Assembly: GCA_030704615.1 (NCBI GenBank)
Contig: CM060734.1
Coordinates: forward strand, 41,060,042-41,124,041
Length of the DNA: 64,000 bases
Direction of reading: 5' to 3'
Source of the DNA: Takakia lepidozioides
Taxonomy: Eukaryota; Streptophyta; Takakiopsida; Takakiales; Takakiaceae
In this document: positions 13,001-26,262 of the stretch, in pieces
Position numbering within the stretch: position 1 is the first letter of the stretch
How the letters are laid out: every line of letters starts with the position of its first letter
The notes under the pieces: generated by a model
Seen by the model: only the letters and a program-made list of their open reading frames with translations
What the model was told of the DNA's origin: nothing
Databases searched by the model: none
Made by a program: the position numbers and the translations under genes

Positions 13001-16000
13001 TTGAGGCTCGTGACAGATGTGCCCGGTAAACCTCCTCCCGTAGCACACGGTTGCGTGCATGCTGTATGACTGACCTGAAGCTAGGTTCATCCAGTGTTAT
13101 CAGCCATGGGCCATTTTCGGTGGTCGCGCCCTCGTGACCCTGATAGTCCCAGTGTATAGAACACCATCAGCTGAATCCCATTTGTCCCAGATCTTCCACC
13201 TAAACTACCAGCCACTTGGAATGTTTGGTTCAGAATGTCACAAAAACCAATGCCAAAGCCTTAAACCTTAGTAATGAGAGGTGTCAGAGCAAGTCTCTGT
13301 TATTTAGTATGAAGGACCTCAAATGGAGGCATTACCCTGTACAGTCTACAAGCAGATGAAGGCCGAAAAAGGAGCATCCTTGATAAAAGGGAAACACATA
13401 TGATACGCCTCATACGATGCACATATATCCAGACAATGTGGCTTCATCAACTGAGGGTTCCTCCTTACTCCATACCTTTGAAGCTGCTGTTTGTGCTGCA
13501 AGACCAAGTGTTGTTGGAGGCAAGCCTTCAATCTCTTTTGGGTCCGTGATGAGCTTTTCATAGTTCTTTGTTGCATCTAACACATTCTCACTGAACTTTC
13601 TGGACAGTTGCGACAACTCCTGCAAGAGTAAACAGCGAAGGTCTTAGTTGGAAAAATGTAATGAAGTTGAACTCCATTCCTTTCTGACTAGTTTCCTCCC
13701 TCTATGTCCTACAATAGAGTAAAGCCAGAATGCGACACTGAGCGATGGTGAGTATAGGTCTATCAGTTCTATCCTTTCCTCTCTTGTTCTGTATCTTCCA
13801 TCCAACAGTTCTCCTACTTGACCACCAAATATATTCAAAGCTTCAGGGCACTACTTTAACGCTGGTGGTTTTCAAGCCATAGTGTCCAACGAGACCCTAC
13901 CTGCTTGATTTCATTGAAGCGTGTCTTTGCCTCCCCCTCTAACCCAACACCATTCAAAGTCGCATCCTTCAGCTCCACTGCAGTCAAACGATACTCAACA
14001 GCGAGGCTCTCCACTTCTAACAATGCTTCACAGAAAAATTGCAGAAGACTGAACTTTCAAATATCAATACATACCTCAATACCAAAAGCACTGATGCACA
14101 ATTCGTAAACATGCCTACGTACAAAGGGATAGACCTGTTGGACATAGCAAAAGGAAGTGGGGACACATAAACTAGAAAAATAAAATCAAAATCAAAATGG
14201 ATGAGCAGATGGGTTATATAACACATATATATACATAATCGGCGAAGGACCATTTTCCCCTACTTTAAAATGCCCTTTTAGTTGAACGAGAATAAATAAG
14301 GCCTCAAAGGAGATGGTGACCTTCCACAATGCGGTGCTGAGCCTCTGTCAAGGTAGCCCACATAGGGCCCTCCTGAATTTTTCTGAATGCCTCAAAAATT
14401 GGTTTGCTCTGCCCCAGCCTCAGGTTGAATGCCACCTCTTCCGGCTGCAAGTGGTCCATAATAAGAGTAATTAATTTCCTAAGTGTCTGACTGCAACATC
14501 TGCCAATGGCCACTGGGCATTATAATTGGAGGCCCAAAAAAGCACTGGCACAATGAATGCAAGGGGCAAGAAACAAGAACCAAACCAGAAACACAAAAGA
14601 GAGTCTGTTGACATGGATTGAGACAGGCAGATGGGCCTCCTTTACCTGAAGCAGAATGGTTTTCACCAGCTTGTCCAATGCAAGCAGTCACCATTTCTTT
14701 AACTCAGACACTCTACCTGAAATTCAATCTAGAAGTTTATAGAGTTACAAGGAAATAAATTCAAAATAACCAACCGTACCTCCACTGCCTCAACAGCTTG
14801 TCGAAGTTCAGGAGAGTCTTTCACACCCTTGAGATGGTTGACAGAACCCCATGCTACCTGCAACCGGTCCTTTATCTTCTCCAAAGGTTCAACCAACCCT
14901 GCCCATGTAGGTTCTACCTTCTGCTCCAACTCTTCTAAGTCCTTTTCCTGTATATAATGGCCACAAATCCCCACCAGATGCAATATTTCCCATGTACACT
15001 GTCAGATTCACAGCGAAATAGGAGTCTACAGCAGCAGTGCTGGAATCACCATTTTGTCTTTCTAGCATGACAGAAAACACAATGGCTATACCAGTTCCTT
15101 CTTAAACTTTCTGTGTAAGTTATCAAGTTCCCAAATTGGGGTCTAGAGCAGCAGTGTTAGAATCAACATTATGTTTTGTAGCAGTATGGCTGTTCATTCA
15201 GCGTTCTGTGGACATTGTAAAGCTCCTGTCTTTCTCCCTCTGAAATGTACTCTGTCAGATTAATGCCGAATTGGAGTCTTCAGCGGCAGTGTTGGAATAA
15301 CCATTTTGTCTTTCCACCACGACGGAAAACACAATGTCTCTAGTCTCTACCAGCTACTTCTTAAACTTAATAAGTTATCAAGTTCCCAAATTGGGGTCTA
15401 GAGCAGCAGTGTTAGAATCAACATTATGTTTTGTAACAATATGGCTGTTCATTCAACCTTCTGTGGACAATGTAAAGCTCCTGTCTTTCTCCCTCTGAAA
15501 TGTACTCTGTCAGATTAATGGCCGAATTAGGGTCTACAGCAGCAGTGTTGGACTCACCATTTTGTCTTTCTAGCACGACAGAAAACACAATGGCTACACC
15601 AGCTCCTTCTTAAACTTTCTATGTAAGTTATCAAGCTCCCAAATTGGGATCTACAGCAGCAGTGTTACAATCAATATTTTGTTTTGTAGCAGTATGGATA
15701 TACAAGCTCCTTCACTCAACCTTCTGTGGACATTGTAAGGCTCCTGTCTTTCTCCCTCTAATTCTTTCTTCTTCTTAACACGCAGGTGCAACCTTACTGC
15801 AGGAGAGTGCTCAAGCTTCCCAGCCACATCGAATAGACAGAAGCACCCAAAGCCTCCCCTCCTAATCAAAGAGCACAAGACAGACCTTGAGGGCTAACTA
15901 CAACAATAAAGTGCAAGGGAAGGCTTTGGACTCTCTCTCTCTCTCTCTTTTGTTCACCCACTCTCGGCACTAGACTGAAATTTAAACTCAGGGCGGGCAG

Positions 16001-17835
16001 CCTACCTTTGAACAGCAAACAGATGCCAGATGCAGACAGGAAAGGGGGATTGCAAATGCACATTGTGTGTGGGTACTCTCGCCAGAGACACGCCCTCTTC
16101 AAATCCATCAAGGGATTTGTGCCTGTACCTCTGTTTATCAACTTTGAAAATCTCGAGGGTGAGCCAAAAGCCGAGGCACTTTTGGGGCCTAGTTACTGGG
16201 CAAATCACACACAGCAGATTGATGCTTTCTAGAGGATATCTGGAAAACTCGGATCAATTGTCTGTTCCAAGGTAAGTCATACTACCGGTCTCAGCCCCTG
16301 ACAAAGGTAGTTTCTGTCCCTTTGCACAAAGCAGATGCACAGCGGAAAAGGAGATTGTGATTGCTCAATGTGTGGGCAGCCTGAAGACAATATCCATTTT
16401 CAGATACATTGGCTCTTTACACACTTTGAAGTGCAGCTTAGTACGGCAACTATGAACAGCTTACATGGACATGAAAGTCAGGAAGAAAATATGTTTGCGA
16501 GACGGGCCGACTTAGTGTGCATCTGATTGCCACTAAGACCTAAAACTGGTTTCCAATAAGGATATGCAAAGGGAGGATGGAGGCAGATCGGGGGAGTTTG
16601 ATGGTGCATAAATTAAGCTGTCTGATGTCTTTAGAAAGAGGTACACACAATATACTCTGTCTAGTGTTTCCTTGTCTAGCTTTAACATGCTCTGTAACAC
16701 TCTTGGTACCAAGCATGACTTGGTTAGCATGTTTAGGGCCCACAGTTTCCGCTGACAGCGTAGGAGCTAAAATGGATACCAAGCCTTTAACACGAAAACT
16801 CGTTTTCACATTCCTAGGGCGTAGTTTCAGTAGTCTACTGTTCAGTAGTCTACTGTTCAGCACTCTAACATATTTACTTCTTCCACCTAGCCTCACCCTG
16901 TTACAGCCATTGCTTGCACCATCGCTTCCTACCCGCAACCACGGCTTGAATATGCACAACATTTCGGATCAATGGCCAAAATTGGGCAAAAAGATTCCGG
17001 ATTTAGGACAGATGACGTGTAGTCATGCACCTGCTGCAATGGGGGCACTTGGTTTAGGGCCCTGATGAACTGGCGTGCACTGTGGACTGCGCCACCTGCG
17101 GTCTAGCACGGGGCATCTCTCTCCTAGACGTGATAAATTTCTCTCATTCTCCTGTACCAGGTTAGACCAATCTGACAGGAAAAGACATCTACCAAACTGT
17201 AGCATGAATTCAAATCTTGATGAAGTAAACAGAGAGAAGAAGATAATGTCAAATTTTCCACATAGGAGCTCGTTAAGAAATGTAGCCGAGGGAACTAGAA
17301 AAAAAAAAAAAAAACTACTAACCAAATCTTTAATAAGCGTGCTGATGCCAGGGATCACATGTTTAGCTTCCACAGCATCAAATTGCGGGAAAGGACTGTC
17401 TTGCAGCAACGGATTCTCCAGGCGCTCATCCACTGCAGTAGCCATAGACCTAATTTCCCCGCGCCCACGCCTCTCTCTCCACGCCAACACCCCCCTCTTC
17501 ACTATACCACCAGATGTAGGAAGCTCTGTATCCCTTTGAAAAAACAAACCCGATCCTTCACCGCCACTTCCTATCTGTCTCGAAATACCACACCCTGCTA
17601 CTGCACAGCTCCTTGTCCCCCTCCTGACCTCAACACTGCACTGCGATCTCAAGGCAGCACGTCCTGCCCAGCTAAATACAGGATTGTAGCAGCAGACTGG
17701 GTAGCAGCGATTTGCAGAGACGAGATTCGGTAAAGGCGAGGTCCAGGCGGAAGATCCGAGACGATGGATTGAGACAGGAAGAGACAACAGCAGGGCTGCC
17801 ATCACCCTCAGAGTTGCTACGCTCTGTCTCTCCAT
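4056..17835 (-). CDS. OOP: Organellar oligopeptidase (M3 family, oligopeptidase A/TOP type), 17 exons
   Basis: Zinc metallopeptidase that cleaves short peptides, including released transit peptides, in chloroplast and mitochondrion. Exons from high to low: 17835-17323, 14947-14780, 14444-14321, 13977-13901, 13619-13476, 13139-12909, 12554-12464, 11688-11567, 10957-10850, 8851-8606, 8437-8292, 7964-7847, 7649-7490, 7311-7280, 5087-5022, 4654-4583, 4136-4056. All junctions keep frame and give 832 aa, close to the usual ~790. Residues 1-140 are a basic, Ser-rich transit-peptide-like region. [13 protein letters not shown] (from 141) begins the conserved body. The HEFGH zinc site is residues 614-618, with a third ligand in AVELPSQ (Glu about 644). 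[20 protein letters not shown] and the end LLRHNGL are family hallmarks. ATG 17835 was chosen; the codon at 17850 is GTG. Intron 8 has a GC donor. No lesions seen, so the gene looks intact. An expressed duplicate elsewhere cannot be excluded. Confidence 0.95.
5540..7100 (-). pseudogene. LINE (non-LTR) reverse transcriptase remnant in intron 14
   Basis: Minus-strand fragments spell a non-LTR ORF2. [20 protein letters not shown] (about 6850) precedes the RT, and [15 protein letters not shown] is the RT domain-5 motif. In [10 protein letters not shown] (about 6450) the usual FADD catalytic box has become FGND. Downstream are LEANATK and further ORF2 C-terminal sequence such as [15 protein letters not shown] (about 5790). 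Several stops and frameshifts interrupt it. It lies between host exons 14 and 15 in gene orientation, and the host splice sites are untouched. Confidence 0.75.
10040..10320 (+). pseudogene. LINE ORF2 fragment upstream of the RT domain, in intron 9
   Basis: The plus strand reads [16 protein letters not shown], then [12 protein letters not shown], the linker between endonuclease and RT in plant LINE ORF2 proteins. Only about 90 codons remain and no RT box follows. The fragment is antisense to the host gene and is followed within 20 bp by a tRNA-like SINE head. Confidence 0.6.
10333..10540 (+). mobile_element. tRNA-derived SINE with box A and box B
   Basis: TAGCCTAGTGG at 10340-10350 matches the RNA polymerase III box A, and GGTTCAATCC at 10384-10393 matches box B, at tRNA-like spacing. 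The segment ACCACCTCAGAAGTGGTT between them could form an anticodon-like arm. There is no closed acceptor stem, so this is a SINE head rather than a tRNA gene. The tail runs through GAGACACCATAATTTACG into an AT-rich end near 10500-10540; the exact 3' end is not fixed. Confidence 0.65.
10630..10788 (+). pseudogene. dsRNA-binding-motif-like exon fragment, antisense in intron 9
   Basis: An open plus-strand frame reads [20 protein letters not shown] followed by [10 protein letters not shown], resembling the second half of a double-stranded RNA-binding motif (glycine loop, TKKE, then the A-rich helix). It ends at CATTTGCAA followed by GTAAGC, a good donor site, and a CAG precedes GATGGGAAAG at 10699, so it looks like a captured exon. 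Beyond 10788 the frame runs antisense to host exon 9. Assignment is by motif only; other basic helices could look similar. Confidence 0.4.
11565..11566 (-). other. GC donor of oligopeptidase intron 8
   Basis: Exon 8 ends ATCAATCAG and the intron begins GCAAGC. No GT position nearby keeps the conserved reading into exon 9 ([12 protein letters not shown]), which starts after a CAG acceptor at 10958. GC-AG introns are a known minor class. Confidence 0.8.
12045..12240 (-). pseudogene. Leucine-rich-repeat fragment (NLR type) in intron 7
   Basis: The minus strand reads [19 protein letters not shown], then [20 protein letters not shown], then [10 protein letters not shown]. This is the C-x-x-L-x-x-LP rhythm of plant TIR/CC-NBS-LRR resistance proteins. 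About 2.5 repeats survive, with no NB-ARC domain nearby. It is a captured fragment between host exons 7 and 8. Confidence 0.65.
14993..15757. repeat. ~253-bp tandem repeat, three copies, in intron 1
   Basis: Three head-to-tail copies begin with TGTACxCTGTCAGATT at 14993, 15246 and 15501, giving periods of 253 and 255 bp. Each copy contains AGCAGCAGTGTT-like blocks twice, AAGTTATCAAG and CTCCTGTCTTTCTCCCTCT. Divergence is low enough to align by eye. No coding capacity seen. Confidence 0.85.
15930..15951. repeat. CT microsatellite
   Basis: A run of CT dinucleotides in oligopeptidase intron 1. Confidence 0.9.
17443..17445 (-). promoter_or_regulatory. Internal in-frame ATG (Met131) at the mature-protein boundary
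   Basis: The codon lies in exon 1 and opens the stretch [16 protein letters not shown], ten residues before the conserved body. Starting here would remove the whole transit-peptide-like region and give a protein resembling the cytosolic TOP2 paralogue of Arabidopsis. Use of this start is inference. Confidence 0.45.
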
Positions 17836-20800
17836 GGATCCCTCGCTCACCCGACCACTGCGCCCTGGTTAGTGCGATTACATACCAGCCGTCGATGTCC
17901 CTAACTATGGCTTACGTCCGCTGGTTACTTGACTGCCTGAATTCAAAATTATTAGGGTATGTAAATATGCTATACTCAGGGGAAAATGACTACCTATATG
18001 AGACTGGACTCAAGCTCTGGGTTTTCTTCTTCTACACTCTTTGGGGCTCTTTGTCTCTTTCTCTTTTTTTCCACTCTTCTTTTTCTCGACATTCAAAATG
18101 GCAAATCTATTCTGCTACTTGACGGGTGTGGTATACTCTTCTCCCCCTTCCCTGGGTGGTGTCCATTCCTACGCCTTCATGGCGCGGTTACTGTGAAAGA
18201 GACGATCTATGAAGAAATGTCCATTATGGGGTTGCCTACGGGCTCATGCTCTCCGGCATATTAGGAAAGCCATATGCAAATTACGATATGAGGGTAAGCC
18301 CCCCAGTTTTAGCGGAGTGACATTCGGTTTAGGTTTGGATTTGAGAACTGAGGGGAAGAAGGGACGGCAGGTTACGTACAACTCTTCCTCGAGCTTCTAA
18401 AGGTAGGCGAGCGCAGCTTTTTAGGAGCTTTAATCTCTCTGAAATGATCACAACAATGTTCTTGGCACCCATACTTTTAAACTCGGTTGTTTAATGGAAA
18501 GATTTTCTCCCAACGCACTCGTCTTTCGCCGATGAAGGGTGAAGGGTGGTGATGGCAAGGCATTGTGGGGGGGGCTAGGGATCATACGCTTAGAAAGCAG
18601 CTAAAATTTTGAGATTCCAGTTTTGAGCTCTTGGCTTTGTAGTTCCGCTCTGCGTTGCCGTGACTTGCTTCAATGTTATGTCTTCTTGCTGCTTACCTCC
18701 TTTTATCGTGGCTTCGTTCTTTTCCTAGTTTTTCTCTAATGTTTTTTTTTTTTGTTTTCTTAAATGAAAAAAAGAGAGATTCATATTGGGTGTGATGAGA
18801 ACAATGTTTTCGTCAATTGTATTACTTTTTCATTTCAAGTATCTTTACTGCTCATGCCTTTAGGCAGAGACTACGCAATGGTTTCTCGTTGCTTGTCTCC
18901 AAACCAACTTTTCACGGCACCAACTCATATCGTAAATTTTTGTCATATATTTGTCCAAAACTATTCAAAACATTCAATCCCAATTAAAAAATATATATTA
19001 TTAGATTGTTTCATATGCAGTATGTTGCCATGACAAGAAGCTTGCATTTGGAGACCTAGTTTTGAGATTCAATGTCGAGAAGCATTTTAGCACGATGGTT
19101 GAGGAGTGGTATTAATTATATAACCTCTATCCTCTCTCGCTTGACCTTAGAAGGGTATTGTGGTAGAACAAACACCTTCAATCAACCTCACTAACTCTAG
19201 TGTTTGGAATGTCTACTGGCAGATAACACCTTCTCATCCAGCTCTGAAAACTTCGCAATAGGCCGGTGCTTACTCTACTCCTAGTTATGCATACTGAATT
19301 TTGGGACATTGTGAAAAGATTCATTTACGCCGCAGCCTACACAGACTAGACAACACTTCAAAAGCTGAAATTACAGCTATGCATGTAAAACTAAAGTCTA
19401 TGACATAATCATCTAGATAATATAGTACATGTTTGAAGGGGGATTGAAGGGCCTCACAACTTAGCTCCAAGGACCCGCTGCAAGAATACACGTGCTTTCA
19501 TGCAATCATGATTTCCTCAAGTTCAATTTCAATGTGGCTTAGACTTTAAAGATCCCATGTCGTTTTTCCTCGTTGATGTTTGTGACTTGTTCCACAATCT
19601 CTCCAATCTCTCAAGTTTGCAATTTTTCTTCCTCAACAATTGCAATTCTTTGTTGATGAAATTGTCATGAAGCATGGGATTTTCAGGGACATATGAAGTT
19701 GGGAGTTCTACAACCAATTATTATTGTGATTTATGTTTTGGAGTGATCCATCCTACAATACAACATTATAAGCTGCCCCACTGCAGCACCAAAACGATGC
19801 AATAAGATATTGTGCCGAATGTTGGAGTAAGTGGAAGATTGTTGAAGGATTCATATATATATTCTACATCCTATCATATTTTCTTACATGAGAGAGAGTG
19901 TGCATCCTAGCACTCAACATAGCCTGCTTAAATTATTGTAAGTCACAAAATGTGTATCAGCATTGTATTATATTGTGGTAGCTAGCTGAAGCCCGATCTT
20001 GTAGATTGGTCTAGCTTTTTTTATGGTCATTTTGTTCCTCATGTATAGATTACATGTTGTCGTGGATTAAACGTTATTCAAATATGGTTACAGTGTCTCA
20101 TCTTGTTAACATTTGTAGAGTATCGTTCTTATACATTGGCTCGTCATTGCTAGTCTCTCTCCCGTTGTGATCGGTCGTTATGATCTTCTTATAGGAGATG
20201 AACATTACTGATCTAGTTCATCTAATTTCCTAGTTCCGCTACAGGTCGCGCTTCATTGTTTAATACAGTTGATGGCTCTATTACTCTTGCGCAATGCACA
20301 TATGGCTGGTACGCGCAACAAAGAAACAAAGCAGCAAGAGGCATATTGCTCTCAATATGAACACCAACCATGTGTCCTCGTCCACAGCCATGTGGGCATG
20401 GCGCAATAGAAGGAGTGCCAACAACTGCATTCACTATGGTCACTAGATCATTTGACTACATACCAAAACCATACATACATTCCTGGTAAAAGGCAGTATG
20501 TTCTACTTATCAGCTCTAACATTTCATGCGCAACATCACATTTGTCCTTGCATTGGCGCTCGAAGCTATCCTCGTGTGACGGGTGGGAGCTATCAGGTAT
20601 GTCGATTTCATGCGCGGACGAGGGCGGGCGGTGGTGGCATTGTAGCTCGCGCTAGTGGCACTGCAGGTCGAGGAGCTTGCGCTACAGGTCGCCGTAACGG
20701 CGCAGGTCGCGGTGCTGTATGTCGCGGTGCATATGGTTGTAGGCACACCTCACAAGCTAAATTGCCCTGGTCCTCTCTTAGGCCCCGGCCGCACCAAGTG

Positions 20801-21144
20801 TTTGTCGTGCACCTAAGCATCGTGCCACAACATACATCGATGTCCAACCACACTTCCTAGCATATAGTCCTAGAAAGCCACGCCACAATCGCCCCCCTAG
20901 CTGGTGATTAGGTCCCTCTAACATCGGATAGCTTGCAAGTATCCACCCCAATAAGATCATCGTTTGGTCTTCGATCGCACAAGTCCCGATACCTGAAGTC
21001 GATAGATCAAGAGGTCAGGTGCAAACGTAGCCCCATCGTTAGTCGCCTTCATACAATCCATGATCTTCAGTTGAGTATCCATGGCATTGAAGCCCCACTA
21101 GCTAGACCTTGGATCACTTGTCTGCCTCACCGTTGTCATGCCCA
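17836..21144. other. Upstream flank of the oligopeptidase gene, no gene recognised
   Basis: This region should hold the promoter and 5' UTR of the minus-strand oligopeptidase just above 17835; no convincing TATA box was located. It is AT-rich around 18730-19030, with unremarkable short frames elsewhere. From about 20200 GC content rises, and the sequence may belong to the 3' end (UTR and LTR) of the gypsy element above 21145, but no LTR pair could be matched. Confidence 0.4.
20625..20760. repeat. Short degenerate tandem repeat with CAGGTCG core
   Basis: Repeated cores CAGGTCGAGG, ACAGGTCGCCG, CAGGTCGCGG and ATGTCGCGG recur about every 18-22 bp. It lies just beyond the 3' coding end of the PHD gypsy element. 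Confidence 0.55.
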
Positions 21145-23686
<2,542 letters not shown>

Positions 23687-24809
23687 GCCTGTCCATTGAT
23701 GAGTGAGGGGAGTTCACTGACATCACCTGGACCTCCTGAATTAGCTCCTTTGGACACAGTGCCCATTACCTAGCAACCACCTGACTCAGGAATTTGTTTG
23801 CTAGACCTGTTTGGAGGCATGAGCACTGGGCTTGCAGGAGTATTGCAAGCAGGGATTAAAGTACGCAAGTACTTGTATGTGGAAAAGGATGAGATAGCTC
23901 GGCGTATCGCGTGGGTTGCAAATACCCATGGCAGATGTGGGATGAGATGTGCAAAGAGAGAGTCATTGGATCTCTCAAGTAGCAGTATGAAGAGTGGAGA
24001 GAGCCATGGACTGAGGATCAGTTGGAGGCCAAGATGGCCAAGGTTTTTGAAGAGGTTGAGAATGTTTCTTGTTCAGAGGATGTTCTCAAGGTGGCTATGG
24101 CGGAGCAAATGGAAACTACGCCACAGTCAGATTGGGCGGACAAGGCCCAAGAGGTTGCTATCTAGCAACTAAAGGATTCGTCTCCTACCTCCAAGCCTGG
24201 TGTACCCAAGGTTGTAGTCACTGAGGACAATTGGGAACCAGATGTTGGACCTACAGTCACCGGAGGAGAGACGGAGGATCCAGCGATTTCTAAGGGCTTA
24301 TAGAAATTGCTTTGCCTTCAGTTTGAAGGATTTAGGGAGTTTGAATGGTCAAGAGATTCGTATTGATTTGACAAGTGACACGCCAATCTTTCGAAGGCCT
24401 TACCGGTATAGTGACATGGAGAGGTCATTGATCCTGTCACGGACTATAGAGTTGTTCGAAGCTGGATTGGTGGAGTTGTCAGGCGAGGAGTATGCCTCGG
24501 CAACGGTGATGTAAGCTAAGAATGATATCTATGGCAATTAGACAGAAAGAAGGATGTATGGGGACTATCGTCCTGTGAACCGTCAGAGTAAGTCCGATAG
24601 ATATGTCATGCCAACTCCAGAGGAGATCTTTGATGTTATTGGGCATGCAAAGGTGTTTAGCACATTGGACTTACGATCCGGTTACCACCAGTTGCCAATC
24701 AAAGAGGCTGACAAGCAAAAGACGACATTCTGGGGGATTGACCAATAAGGGAAGGATTGTTTGTACCAATGGCGGTTCTTACCGTTTAGGTTGAAGAATG
24801 TTCCTGCAC
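23687..24809 (+). pseudogene. Inverted gypsy block: methyltransferase-like domain plus RT N-half
   Basis: On the plus strand, a linker (WQEACPLMSEGSSL...) leads to CLLDLFGGMSTGLAGVLQAG (from about 23793), then KVRKYLYVEKDEIARR. This matches motif I of DNMT3-like cytosine-C5 methyltransferases. The domain breaks off after about 45 residues; the catalytic Pro-Cys motif and later motifs are absent. After a frameshift come an acidic linker and the RT N-half: FRRPYRYSDMERSLI, MYGDYRPVNRQSKSD, VFSTLDLRSGYHQLPIKEAD, ending FRLKNVPAP at about 24809. There is at least one in-frame stop before the domain and several within the RT part. The next RT residues (FQKVMDRI) lie on the opposite strand at about 23660, so the block is inverted within the element. 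Confidence 0.75.
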
Positions 24810-25507
24810 CCATCCGCACCCCACAGTGGAATATGCACAGGCACATGAGGAAGCACATCAGCCTTGTATGCCAATTGTTTATCCTCATCAAGTGATGGCC
24901 TATCATTTGCATGACTATTGCCCTTCAAGAGCTCACAACCCCAAGCCACCACCCCTGAAAACGCAGCCAATGTGGGCATCATGTTCCTATGATCCACCGC
25001 TACATCCCAATAAACCGCACTGGAGCAGTGCATGTCGGCCATCTCCTGACTGCCATTCCGGCCTGTAGGATGTCGTTTCCTCCCAAAAGTCCAAAGTAAA
25101 TCCCATGGGGTATAACACCGCCCCACCAACAAGCACATCATAAGACATCGCGTCCGTAACAATGACTTTAGCTCTCATGACTGAGCCGTCCGTAGGATGA
25201 TCCGGCTGCAATCGAATGAAGAGCTCATGGCGTTTAATCCCTCGCGTCTTCTCTAAACCACCCAAAGATGTTTGAATTTGGAAAGGGCAAGGCTCCAAAT
25301 CCGCCTCTATAAGGCCCAAGCCTGCAATTGCTGCTCTCTCTAACATCAATGGTTGTGCTCTCGAGTCCAACAAGACCTGTAGTGGCCTATACCTCCTCTC
25401 GGCTAGGCCACCCAACTGAAACACATCATCCTGATTGTCCACCAGGACTACCCCAGGAGTCACCATACTACGCTCAATGGCTGGTCTAGCTGGCAACTCC
25501 TGCAACC
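24810..25507 (-). pseudogene. Gypsy aspartic protease and linker of the PHD/methyltransferase element
   Basis: The minus strand reads QELPARPAIERSMVTPGVVL, then DDVFQLGGLAERRYRPL and VLLDSRAQPLMLERAAIAGL. Here the protease triad D-S/T-G has become DSR. TDAMSYDVLVGGAVLYPMGF and LDFWEETTSYRPEWQSGDGR follow, then a linker ending VPVHIPLWGAD at about 24815, exactly where the inverted block begins. Upstream the sequence stops at 25507/25508 against the LTR of the inserted chromovirus. Confidence 0.75.
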
Positions 25508-26111
25508 TGTCAAGGACGAGAACATGACTGAACACAAACAAGAGATCAGACTAGAGGTAGAAGACTAGACACGAAGTCAAGGTCGGCGTGGGCGTATGCA
25601 CGATGAGTAAATAGGAATCAAGACGATCTTTATAATAATGAACAAGAGTACAAGATATTGGAACACGACTTGAATACTGGAATGCTGGAAACTGGACTGA
25701 AGTACCAGATACTGGAAATTGGGCTAGAATACTGGGAACTGGAAACAAGAGTAGCTTGAACTGGTATTGACGAGACTGAAGAGTGTCCAGTCTCGCCTCC
25801 TATATATACTGGCTACTAAGAAGCTTCCCTAAGAAGCTTCCCCTATGGAGGTTGCTTGCTGGAGAAGTTTCCAAGATTAAACAAATGTTTCTTGATGGAG
25901 AAGCTTCCTTAAACAAATGAGGTATCTTGATGGAGAAGTTTCCTCCAAAGGAAGCTTCCTGAGTAGTTTCCCAAGTTACTCTTGGTAATTTGGTAAACTC
26001 CCGATAATTTGGTAAGTAATGGTAAATCATGATAGATCATGGTAAATCATGGTAACTTGGTAACTTCTGGTATTTACTCCTGGTAAATTCCTCTGGGCTA
26101 TGTCTGTGACA
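25508..26111 (-). repeat. 3' LTR of the chromodomain gypsy element
   Basis: Minus-strand LTR with perfect short inverted ends: it starts TGTCACAG at 26111 and ends CCTTGACA at 25508 (604 bp). A polypurine tract abuts the start. A TATA box (TATATATAGGAGG on the minus strand, about 25797-25807) is the likely U3/R promoter. The sequence just beyond (GGTTG, minus) is the protease-region target; the matching 5' target copy is lost together with the element's 5' half. Confidence 0.75.
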
Positions 26112-26128
26112 TCATCCCCTCCTCTAGC
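26112..26128 (-). promoter_or_regulatory. Polypurine tract of the chromovirus
   Basis: The minus strand reads CTAGAGGAGGGGATGA immediately upstream of the LTR start TGTCACAG, the standard plus-strand priming position in LTR retrotransposons. Confidence 0.7.
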
Positions 26129-26262
26129 GCCGAGTTCCTCGAGGAGCGGTAAAATCTTAGACTTGCTTAGAGTTGGGGAAAATCCAAAATCCGACGAATG
26201 GTACTTGCCAAGTATTCGGCTCTTCGTTCTTGACTCAAATGATTTATAGGTCCCTTCAACCA

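Noticed and set aside
16300-16450. [15 protein letters not shown] as a LINE zinc-binding fragment
   Set aside because: Too short, and a diverged duplicate upstream (about 16030) has no further LINE sequence around it.
19028-19035. TGTCATGG on the minus strand as a possible partner LTR start for the PHD gypsy
   Set aside because: Only eight bases match the presumed LTR start at 32104; the following sequence is unrelated.
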